Shown: one piece after another, positions 1-4,436 of the stretch
Layout: every line of letters starts with the position of its first letter
How positions within the stretch are numbered: position 1 is the first letter of the stretch
Source of the DNA: Nitrososphaerota archaeon
Lineage (GTDB): Archaea > Thermoproteota > Nitrososphaeria > Nitrososphaerales > CADDZS01
NCBI GenBank assembly: GCA_027886795.1
Contig: JAPCJU010000054.1
Span: forward strand, 1-7,520
Length of the DNA stretch: 7,520 nucleotides
Reading direction: 5' to 3'
Position numbers and translations under genes: made by a program
Notes under the pieces: model-generated
Seen by the model: the letters and a program-made list of their open reading frames with translations, nothing else
What the model was told of the DNA's origin: nothing
Database searches by the model: none

Positions 1-187
1 ATATGATTCTGTAATCTCCAACTCTTTGTCTGTAAACATTCTGCTCCGCATGAATCTTGATTATCCCATGAGGGAAAGGATTCTCTTGGAATTCTCCGAT
101 TTTCTCAATGATTCTTCGACGAAGATCGGGCTGGAAGGATCTTAAAGACTTGACAGCCTTGCTCGAATATTCAATACGATACTTCAG
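1..187 (-). CDS. RelE/ParE-family toxin, partial (C-terminus beyond left edge)
   Basis: The 62 visible codons read as the N-terminal two thirds of a RelE/ParE-fold toxin: KYRIEYSSKAVKSLRSF (strand 1 and helix 1), a basic helix (DLRRRIIEKI), a loop with NPFPHG, then VYRQRVGDYRII near the edge, the strand that is the family's best signature. Family members are usually 85-95 residues, so about 25 are missing off the window. RelE members cut mRNA on the ribosome and ParE members poison gyrase; this fragment does not decide which. The reading frame follows the antitoxin frame with a 4-base overlap, as expected for such pairs, but the codon at the start position (187-185) is CTG rather than ATG. 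No ATG, GTG or TTG lies between it and the upstream in-frame stop. It may be a CTG start or a start lost by one base change. Confidence 0.72.
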   Translation of the reverse strand, partial: MKYRIEYSSKAVKSLRSFQPDLRRRIIEKIGEFQENPFPHGIIKIHAEQNVYRQRVGDYRII

Positions 188-363
188 AGCAGTTCGTCTA
201 CCACATTCATATGACTCCTAGTTTTCCCGGCTCTGAACTCCTTTCTGGCAGTTTTCAGGGCGCGTTTGTCATCAGGAGAAAGAACAGCATCCTCAAGCTG
301 CTCAAGCCTTCGACGAAGGTGCTTAATCTCCAACCAAACATTTTCTGTCTGAGACGTCGCCAT
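184..363 (-). CDS. RelB-like antitoxin
   Basis: This 59-residue protein starts with ATG at 363 and stops with TGA at 186-184. The N-terminal half is a charged helix (about residues 10-27) with the heptad-like run LEIKHLRRRLEQLE. The C-terminal half, SPDDKRALKTARKEFRAGKT followed by residues ending VVDELL, matches the toxin-neutralising tail of archaeal RelB-type antitoxins, which typically read 'ALxxAxxExxxGxTxSxxxVxxEL'. It lies directly upstream of the RelE-like frame and overlaps it by four bases (CTGA, where ATGA is usual), implying translational coupling and a toxin-antitoxin operon. Antitoxins of this type usually bind their own promoter with the toxin. Assignment rests on size, order and tail pattern; the N-terminus matches no family I can name. 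Confidence 0.62.
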   Translation of the reverse strand: MATSQTENVWLEIKHLRRRLEQLEDAVLSPDDKRALKTARKEFRAGKTRSHMNVVDELL

Positions 364-390
364 AATTGCTCGAACTCGTCTTGATTGAAC

Positions 391-615
391 TTATCCAACT
401 ATTAAGAATTCTACAATAAGTGCGTAGCGCGAGAGGTCCAAGCTCATAGAACCGAAGCCCGCTGCTAATTCAGAAGGTGAGTAAGCTGACGAGCATGGGT
501 AACACTTGAAAATAAAAGTGAAAGACGCTTCCCGCAAAAGGAAAGTCTTCTTCCCACTGCCGCATTTAGGAAACTTTAGCTGTGGTGCAGGCTGTTGTAG
601 TGGATAACTTCTCAC
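391..615 (-). pseudogene. Possible decayed small zinc-ribbon protein
   Basis: The 74-codon frame contains FPKCGSGKKT (about residues 15-24) and FKCYPCSSAYSPSEL (about 36-50). Together these resemble a small archaeal zinc ribbon, CPxCG-Xn-CxxC, in which the first cysteine has become Phe (TTT where TGT or TGC is expected), leaving three of four ligands. The first 13 codons lie over the 5' part of the tRNA-His gene on the opposite strand, so the annotated start is doubtful, and the last 20 residues are an unremarkable hydrophobic tail. Either this is the remains of a zinc-ribbon gene whose N-terminus was lost, or a chance frame. I lean to a remnant because the motif spacing is good, but confidence is low. 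Confidence 0.25.
400..407 (-). promoter_or_regulatory. Candidate TATA box of the relBE pair
   Basis: On the minus strand this reads CTTAATAG, an AT-rich box about 40 bases upstream of the antitoxin ATG. The spacing resembles that before vapB, the membrane-protein gene and moeA in this window, and would give a leader of roughly 10-15 bases. The match itself is weak. Confidence 0.3.
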
Positions 616-626
616 TCCAGGCGCAG
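591..626 (+). other. Noncanonical tRNA-His D-loop intron (after position 15)
   Basis: This 36-base insert separates G15 from position 16. A BHB-type processing fold can be drawn. The central four-pair helix is GTGC (585-588) with GCGC (621-624), including one G-U pair. The three-base bulges are AG/G (589-591) and AG/T (625-627), cut between their second and third bases. The inner helix is CTG (592-594) with CAG (618-620), and a further AGTG/CACT hairpin (599-602/613-616) lies inside. The outer helix is poor, so this is a relaxed motif, as is common for noncanonical archaeal tRNA introns. Exon end and intron end share the near-repeat GGTGCAG/GGCGCAG. A plain 36-base duplication scar in a dead gene is the alternative. 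Confidence 0.62.
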
Positions 627-650
627 TTTGGTTAGCATAGGAGGCTGTGG

Positions 651-670
651 TTCTCTCCCGGAGAACGGAG
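651..670 (+). other. Canonical 37/38 intron of tRNA-His
   Basis: The intron is 20 bases and lies between G37 (650) and A38 (671). It forms a complete BHB motif. The outer helix is the anticodon stem. The central helix is CTGT (645-648) with ACGG (665-668), including one U-G pair. Bulges are GG/T (649-651) and AG/A (669-671), cut between second and third bases. The inner helix is TCTC (652-655) with GAGA (661-664) and closes a five-base loop. Position and geometry are those cut by the archaeal tRNA splicing endonuclease. Confidence 0.85.
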
Positions 671-693
671 ACCTCTCGATCGTGGGTTCAAAT

Positions 694-706
694 CCCACCG
701 GCGGCC
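694..706 (+). repeat. Left copy of 13-base direct repeat (tRNA 3' end; putative att site)
   Basis: CCCACCGGCGGCC covers the T-stem 3' strand, the acceptor 3' strand and the discriminator of tRNA-His, ending exactly at the gene's last base. The identical 13-mer lies at 4058-4070 in the same orientation. After a one-base difference, both copies continue with TCTT. This is how attL usually looks after archaeal tRNA-targeted integration. Confidence 0.55.
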
Positions 707-707
707 C

Positions 708-714
708 TCTTTTT
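708..714 (+). terminator. T-rich terminator after tRNA-His
   Basis: The run TCTTTTT begins two bases beyond the tRNA 3' end. Short T-runs are sufficient for archaeal RNA polymerase termination and commonly follow tRNA genes. It also separates the tRNA from the convergent vapC. Confidence 0.5.
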
Positions 715-747
715 ACGATTTAAGTTTCGGCAAATTGAACGAAAATC

Positions 748-1212
748 TTAGACGTTTACCATAGAAGCTAGGCGACCAGGGGTAATAACGATCTTTTCAT
801 CAAATCCGTTCTTCGCCAAGAATTTCCGGAGTTCGAGATCTAGGGAGAGGAAAAACATGTTGGAGGTAGAGGCGATAGAGTAAAGTATGTTGTCGATGTT
901 ATCCTTGTGTCCCTTGAGTCTCAAACTAAACGCTTTGGTGAGCGCCTCCGTGGTAGGGTTCACCCATTCATAAGTGTTGGACTCAAGTAGACTGCGGATT
1001 CCTTCTTCAACTGAACTCTGAGCGAAGGTAATTTTGGATAGATTTCTAGCGAGCTTGCCAAAAATTTCTATGAAACTGACATAAGAACAAAACAATCTCG
1101 TTCCTGATTTGGACGCGGACATTAGACTTCGGAGATCGTTCGTTTCGATTTCTCGGACTTCGAAACCCAAGGTGGGAAGCAGAAATGTTGTGTCGAGCAA
1201 TACGTCAGCCAT
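748..1212 (-). CDS. vapC: VapC-type PIN-domain ribonuclease toxin
   Basis: This 154-residue protein has the PIN-domain layout. The acidic metal-binding residues are Asp7 in LLDTTFLLP, Glu49 in SFIEIFGKL, Asp104 or Asp107 in GHKDNIDNILYSIA, and Asp125 in FLSLDLELRKFL. The family uses Mg2+ or Mn2+ at these residues to cut RNA, often tRNA or rRNA; the target here cannot be read from sequence. The length is normal for VapC. The ATG at 1212 overlaps the end of the AbrB-like gene by 8 bases, giving the usual antitoxin-first, coupled order. It ends about 40 bases from the tRNA-His 3' end and converges with it. All four catalytic positions are filled, so the toxin looks intact. It lies inside the segment bounded by the duplicated tRNA end, where a toxin-antitoxin pair could stabilise an integrated element. 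Confidence 0.85.
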   Translation of the reverse strand: MADVLLDTTFLLPTLGFEVREIETNDLRSLMSASKSGTRLFCSYVSFIEIFGKLARNLSKITFAQSSVEEGIRSLLESNTYEWVNPTTEALTKAFSLRLKGHKDNIDNILYSIASTSNMFFLSLDLELRKFLAKNGFDEKIVITPGRLASMVNV

Positions 1213-1444
1213 ATAGTTCCCTTTGCTCCTTCTCTGATTCTTCTTCGAATTCCTTCACGGTTGTTTTTCCCCACTTCTTGCTTTTGAGAGCTAATTCAAG
1301 AGGGTCCCTCACCGGTTCGACAACGAGTTTTTTGTCTTCGATTCTGTAGTTCACAAGTTGACCTTCGTTCATGTCGAGCTTGTCCATTATCTTCTTAGGA
1401 GGATACAATGCCCTCTTCTTTGCGACTTTCCCGGTGTAGGTCAA
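1205..1444 (-). CDS. vapB: AbrB/SpoVT-type antitoxin (VapB)
   Basis: This 79-residue protein starts with TTG at 1444; no ATG or GTG lies between this codon and an in-frame stop four codons upstream. Residues 1-45 fit the swapped-hairpin AbrB/SpoVT DNA-binding fold (KVAKKRALYPPKKIMDKLDM, then GQLVNYRIEDKKLVVEPV). The acidic, helical tail (about 55-79, EFEEESEKEQRELYG) is the part that normally wraps around the PIN toxin. It is coupled to vapC by an 8-base overlap. The family forms dimers that bind inverted repeats in their own promoter, alone or with toxin. A candidate repeat flanks the TATA box just upstream, supporting autoregulation. Confidence 0.82.
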   Translation of the reverse strand: MTYTGKVAKKRALYPPKKIMDKLDMNEGQLVNYRIEDKKLVVEPVRDPLELALKSKKWGKTTVKEFEEESEKEQRELYG

Positions 1445-1467
1445 TTTACCAGGTAGCTAGTTGGGTA

Positions 1468-1493
1468 CCGGGAGTTATAATACGATTTCCCGG
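1468..1493 (-). promoter_or_regulatory. vapBC promoter: TATA box inside an inverted repeat (putative operator)
   Basis: TATTATAA on the minus strand (1482-1475) is a good archaeal TATA box about 35 bases upstream of the vapB TTG, implying a leader of only about 7-10 bases. It is framed by the perfect six-base arms CCGGGA (1468-1473) and TCCCGG (1488-1493) with 14 bases between them. A dimeric AbrB-type antitoxin bound here would cover the TATA box. The repeat and box are seen directly; binding is inferred. Confidence 0.55.
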
Positions 1494-1686
1494 AAACATT
1501 GATTGACACGATGCAGAAAGAACTGTAAGAGAAGCCGGTGAAAAGCTAGAGGAAAGCCCTCACTGTCCTCACTGGAACTTACATTGTTACGAATTATCTT
1601 GGTATATTTCGTTTGACAGCGAAGAAAGTTCTGACAGAAAGCTCCTGATGAAAACAAAGGGGATGTATTGAGAATTGTCGGCTGTC

Positions 1687-2721
1687 CTAAATGATTTTCA
1701 TTTTCTCAAGTCTTTCTCTTGAAAGCTCAAGAGCTTGCTCTCTTTCTGCGCGCGATCTGGGTCGAGTGTTAGCTGGATAGATAGACTCTTTGTATATTCC
1801 AGAATAGATCTCGGTCTTGAGGTTAATTAGCGGGTTAAACCTGGCTGAGGTCTTCCTGTGATGTCTTAGAGCATCGATATTGATCGGAGCGGCGACAAAC
1901 GCCTCCTGCGAATCGACCGCCTGAGCGAGAACCTCCCCCAGATAGCCGACTATCATTGATCTTCCTCCACAAATAAATCCGGGCTTCCAGCTCTTCTTTT
2001 GGACGTCGGAGTAAAACGGGCCGCAGTTTGGAGCCAGAACAAAGCAGGTGTTATCCAAGGCTCGAGCCCTGCTCTGGAGATCCCAGATTCCACGAGCTAC
2101 TCTAGGCTCAAGGCCGCTCGGCATGTAGAGCACCTCCGCTCCGTTTAGGGCATATCCTCTTGCACTTTCGGGAAAGTCCCTCTCAAAGCAGATTATTCCT
2201 CCGTAATTTCCAATTTCTTCGGTCTTCGCGACGGGAAAGAATGAATTGTTTCCAAAAGTGCTCACCCATTTTTCGTAGACATCGTGCGGTGTCGTCGAGG
2301 GCTCAGAAACATAAACAGCGTGTTTGTATGTAGAATAGATCACCCTTCCCGCTGGAGAGATCATGAGGGCGGCGTTGAAATAATCTCCACTGAACTCAGG
2401 AAGCTTTACTCTTGCCTGAACTAGGACAAACGTGTTGTTCTTCTTTGCCGCTTCTCCGATCAGGTCGGTGATTTCTCCAGGAACATCGATCGCTACTTTC
2501 TCGTAATAATCGTCTGGATCCATCGCTCCTAGGCCTTCGTCTGGAAAACCTTGGAGAGCTCCTTCTGGGAAAGCAACAATCTTGACAGTGCCTTCCATCG
2601 AGTTGACATAATTTGCCGCATCGATCCATTCTGAGATATGTTTCGCGTTGACAATAACGTCAGCTTTGTTCCTTGCGTCTGCAATCCGGCTCTGGACGCA
2701 GACTGCGATGTATGGTTCCAT
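1687..2721 (-). CDS. Carbon-nitrogen hydrolase (nitrilase superfamily amidase)
   Basis: This 344-residue protein carries the complete nitrilase-superfamily triad: Glu53 in AFPEGALQGFP, Lys133 in YSTYKHAVY, and nucleophile Cys178 in GGIICFERDFPESAR. Further family marks are YMPSGLEPR (about 199-207), RARALDNTCFVLAPN (about 218-232), and GGRSMIVGYLGEVLAQA (about 252-268). The family hydrolyses amides, nitriles, carbamoyl compounds or formamides through a cysteine thioester; no signal peptide is seen, so it acts in the cytosol. The C-terminal block after residue 285 (RHHRKTSARFNPLINLKTEIY) resembles the tail of aliphatic-amidase-like branches, but I cannot name the substrate. The gene is monocistronic and stands between vapBC (same strand) and a divergent membrane-protein gene. 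Its start is ATG with no clear Shine-Dalgarno. Family confident, specificity unknown. Confidence 0.88.
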   Translation of the reverse strand: MEPYIAVCVQSRIADARNKADVIVNAKHISEWIDAANYVNSMEGTVKIVAFPEGALQGFPDEGLGAMDPDDYYEKVAIDVPGEITDLIGEAAKKNNTFVLVQARVKLPEFSGDYFNAALMISPAGRVIYSTYKHAVYVSEPSTTPHDVYEKWVSTFGNNSFFPVAKTEEIGNYGGIICFERDFPESARGYALNGAEVLYMPSGLEPRVARGIWDLQSRARALDNTCFVLAPNCGPFYSDVQKKSWKPGFICGGRSMIVGYLGEVLAQAVDSQEAFVAAPINIDALRHHRKTSARFNPLINLKTEIYSGIYKESIYPANTRPRSRAEREQALELSRERLEKMKII

Positions 2722-3205
2722 CTTTGTGAGCTTGAATCTTTGGCTATTTCATGATTTTGTGATTTTCCTCGGTGAACTAACCCTATCTGCAGTAATTTCT
2801 TTTCTTGAGTTTGGGCTTAATAGTAAATTCGTGCGGAAATCCCATCTCCCGTACGTGTTTGCAATCCCGTGGGAATCCACTTTTGCGGACTCATCTCGAA
2901 TCCCCAGAGATTTGGACCTAACGTCTAACGAAATATTGTCGAGGATTATGCCCGAAGATTCAAATTCCCGCCCCAGGATTTGAGCCCTAATTTACTTCTC
3001 GATGTTGAGAAGCCCTTGTTTCCTTTGAGAATTTATTTTGATAGAAACCTCATACAATTTATTTCGGAAGAAATTCTTCGCAACGACACTTTCGACGCTG
3101 TTCTTTGTACTTAAGAATCCGAGGGTTTTTTGAAAAAGGCCCAATCCGAGTCTTGGAGAATAAATAACCTCAAATCTCTTCGGTTCGTTCTCTACATGAA
3201 CTGCA
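2722..3205. other. Divergent intergenic region with a possible gene remnant
   Basis: This 484-base gap lies between the amidase (leftward) and membrane-protein (rightward) genes and should hold both promoters. A plus-strand frame open from 2929 to the TAA at 3112-3114 encodes 61 residues with a protein-like core (about FPLRIYFDRNLIQFISEEIL). It lacks ATG or GTG, its only usual start being a TTG at codon 18. It may be a gene relic; I recognise no family. A second plus frame ending near 2983 is mostly antisense to the amidase and I do not support it. No RNA gene or repeat is apparent. Confidence 0.3.
3159..3167 (+). promoter_or_regulatory. Candidate TATA box of the membrane-protein gene
   Basis: AATAAATAA is centred about 43 bases before the TTG start at 3206. 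With the usual 25-28 base spacing to transcription start, the leader would be about 15 bases. No Shine-Dalgarno is visible before the TTG, fitting near-leaderless translation. Confidence 0.4.
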
Positions 3206-3811
3206 TTGAGTTTTCTTGATTATCGCGTAATTCTAGGTGGGTTCGCTGCAATCATAGGAGTAATAGGCTTCCTTCCGTACTTTAGGAATCTGTTTGCAGG
3301 AAGGACAAAGCCGCACACGTTTTCATGGTTAATCTGGGGCATTCTAAGCGCAATAACCTTTGCTGCCCAGATTGCTAGCGGCGCAGGCCCCGGGGCATGG
3401 ATAATCGGAGTTGCTGCGACTCTGAGCCTGGCAGTTTTTGTGATAGCCATATTCAAAGGGGAGAAGGAGATAACAAGGCTAGATAAAATAAGCCTGGCTT
3501 CTGCCGCGCTCGGCATAGCGCTCTGGGTCGTAACTACAAACCCATTGTGGAGCGTTGTTATCGTTACAATAGTGGATGCGGTTGGCTACGTACCAACTTT
3601 CAGAAAGACGTACAAACAGCCATACGGAGAGACCCTCACCTTGTATTTCTTGAGTTCGGTTTCATTTGTAATCTCACTGTTTGCTCTGGAAGTGTTTGAC
3701 CTAACTACTGCGCTGTATCCAACATCACTGATAGCAACTAACATGATATTCATTTCAATGGTACTTATGAGAAGGAGGAGGAACGTTGTGTCCAGTATAT
3801 CGTATCGGTAG
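3206..3811 (+). CDS. SWEET/PQ-loop-like seven-helix membrane protein
   Basis: This 201-residue integral membrane protein has seven predicted helices near 8-29, 38-57, 64-83, 95-110, 114-132, 144-163 and 168-188. The first three and last three form an internal repeat: GFLPYFRNLF (21-30) with TFSWLIW (38-44) corresponds to GYVPTFRKTY (127-136) with TLTLYFLS (143-150). This 3+1+3 plan is that of SWEET and PQ-loop proteins, which move sugars, amino acids or similar small solutes; here the usual Pro-Gln reads Pro-Tyr and Pro-Thr, followed by conserved Phe-Arg. The C-terminus is strongly basic (RRRRN, 189-193), consistent with a cytosolic side. Start is TTG because an in-frame TGA lies three codons upstream and the nearby ATG at 3196 is out of frame. 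Substrate and link to the neighbouring amidase are unknown; uptake of that enzyme's substrate is only a guess. Confidence 0.72.
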   Translation: MSFLDYRVILGGFAAIIGVIGFLPYFRNLFAGRTKPHTFSWLIWGILSAITFAAQIASGAGPGAWIIGVAATLSLAVFVIAIFKGEKEITRLDKISLASAALGIALWVVTTNPLWSVVIVTIVDAVGYVPTFRKTYKQPYGETLTLYFLSSVSFVISLFALEVFDLTTALYPTSLIATNMIFISMVLMRRRRNVVSSISYR

Positions 3812-4057
3812 AAATTTGGCACTTGTGCGTAAAGGAAGGTCATCGTTGGGAAGGTTACAATTCAGGTCTCGATTGTTAGGGTAGTTAGATAAGAGATACA
3901 AAGAGGAGACATCGTGAAAGTGCGATTTAGGCGTTGTTGATATTTTCACAGAGCAAGATCTGGAATTCAGGCAGACGGCGGAGACCGATATAACACGACA
4001 TCTTCTTTCTCCCACACGATGACGACTCTATAGGATTTGAAAGTCAGGGAAATAACG

Positions 4058-4070
4058 CCCACCGGCGGCC
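4058..4070 (+). repeat. Right copy of 13-base direct repeat (putative att site, tRNA-His fragment)
   Basis: CCCACCGGCGGCC is identical to the last 13 bases of tRNA-His at 694-706, in direct orientation, and is followed by TCTT as at the tRNA. No anticodon arm or T-loop precedes it, so it is a fragment, not a gene. This is the expected look of attR. A chance 13-base match somewhere in a window this size is possible, but its exact end at the tRNA terminus makes chance less likely. Confidence 0.5.
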
Positions 4071-4072
4071 TC

Positions 4073-4248
4073 TTAACCTATGGGCAGAGGGCTCATGCAA
4101 AATTCACCTCTTGCTAATGGTATGAAGCGACCAGAGTATAAGCTTCCGACGAACTGCCCTTCGAAGTATACCGGGTAAACTTCGACCCATGCCTCTTTCT
4201 TTATTGCCTTAACGAAACAGAAGTGAGAGTTGTATTAAATATCTTCAT
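4073..4248 (-). pseudogene. Truncated or frameshifted small gene, family unknown
   Basis: A minus-strand frame of 53 sense codons (4234-4076, stop TAA 4075-4073) has a convincing protein texture, with FVKAIKKEAWVEVYPVYFEG followed by a segment rich in Gly, Leu and aromatics and ending SPLPIG. It has no start codon. An ATG at 4248-4246 in another frame begins MKIFNT and would join it through one frameshift near 4225, giving about 58 residues in total. The stop lies three bases beyond the right copy of the tRNA-end repeat, so before any integration this gene would have converged with tRNA-His. I do not recognise the family. It may be the C-terminus of a longer gene that lost its front. Confidence 0.35.
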
Positions 4249-4388
4249 TTTGTTGCCCTAGACAAACGACGATCAGCATAGCATTTTTTATCAAACGAAT
4301 TCAATGAAAAAAAGCATTAATCTCGGGAAAGCAACCTGAAAACGATAAGAACAGAGAATTTGAGCTTAGGGGAAAAGACGAGGCCAGC

Positions 4389-4397
4389 ATAAATATT
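4389..4397 (+). promoter_or_regulatory. TATA box of the moeA-mobB operon
   Basis: ATAAATATT is centred about 44 bases before the moeA ATG and is the best TATA match on the plus strand near this gene. It predicts a leader of about 17 bases, GGGGTCGAG within it being at best a weak ribosome-binding site. Confidence 0.5.
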
Positions 4398-4436
4398 GTT
4401 GCTGCATTCGGTACAATTAGCATAGGGGTCGAGATA

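Larger units (their letters stand above)
576..706 (+). tRNA. tRNA-His (GTG) with two introns; acceptor 5' end irregular
   Basis: The T-arm is perfect (682-686 GTGGG, loop TTCAAAT, 694-698 CCCAC). It is followed by acceptor 3' strand CGGCGGC (699-705) and discriminator C73 (706), the base expected for tRNA-His. The anticodon stem GGAGG/CCTCT (640-644/672-676) closes loop CTGTGGA with anticodon GTG once the 20-base intron at 37/38 is removed. Variable loop is CGATC (677-681). Removing a second, 36-base intron (591-626) gives a textbook D-arm: T8, stem GTGC/GCAT, A14, G15, G18 and G19 (630-631), A21. The G15-C48, G18-T55 and G19-C56 contacts are all possible. Mature length would be 75 bases. Acceptor positions 4-7 (GCTG, 579-582) pair, one as G-U, but positions 1-3 as encoded (TTA, 576-578) do not pair with GGC. 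Either the 5' end has decayed, or the true 5' end is GCC at 559-561 with a third intron. GTG and C73 make the His identity secure; present-day function is not. Confidence 0.8.
3812..4436. other. Intergenic region holding the right repeat, a broken gene and the moeA promoter
   Basis: From 3812 to 4057 I see nothing supportable; reading frames there are shadows with poor composition. The 13-base tRNA-end repeat lies at 4058-4070, a truncated minus-strand gene at 4073-4248, and the moeA TATA box at 4389-4397. The A/T-rich stretch at 4280-4320 shows no clear hairpin. Confidence 0.5.

Noticed and set aside
113..318. CTTCGACGAAG occurring twice (about 115-125 and 308-318), nearly palindromic
   Set aside because: Both copies encode Leu-Arg-Arg-Arg within the toxin and antitoxin frames; coding coincidence explains them.
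651..666. Reading the GTTCTC/GAGAAC hairpin as the anticodon arm of a tRNA-Gly(CCC) or a type II tRNA
   Set aside because: The loop lacks good position 37/38 bases and leaves no sensible D-arm. The tRNA-His reading with a BHB intron explains every base.
1475..1657. Minus-strand 60-codon frame upstream of vapB
   Set aside because: It covers the vapBC promoter and has no motif or convincing start.
2396..2629. Minus-strand frame rich in Arg, Ser and Cys
   Set aside because: It lies wholly inside the amidohydrolase gene in another frame, and its composition is that of a shadow frame.
2648..2983. Plus-strand frame of 111 codons with hydrophobic start
   Set aside because: The first quarter is antisense to the amidohydrolase start. 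The rest has no motif, and it does not connect to the membrane-protein gene.
3220..4015. Three minus-strand frames opposite and beyond the membrane-protein gene
   Set aside because: They are antisense to a gene with clear helix periodicity and an internal repeat, or run into noncoding sequence with poor composition.
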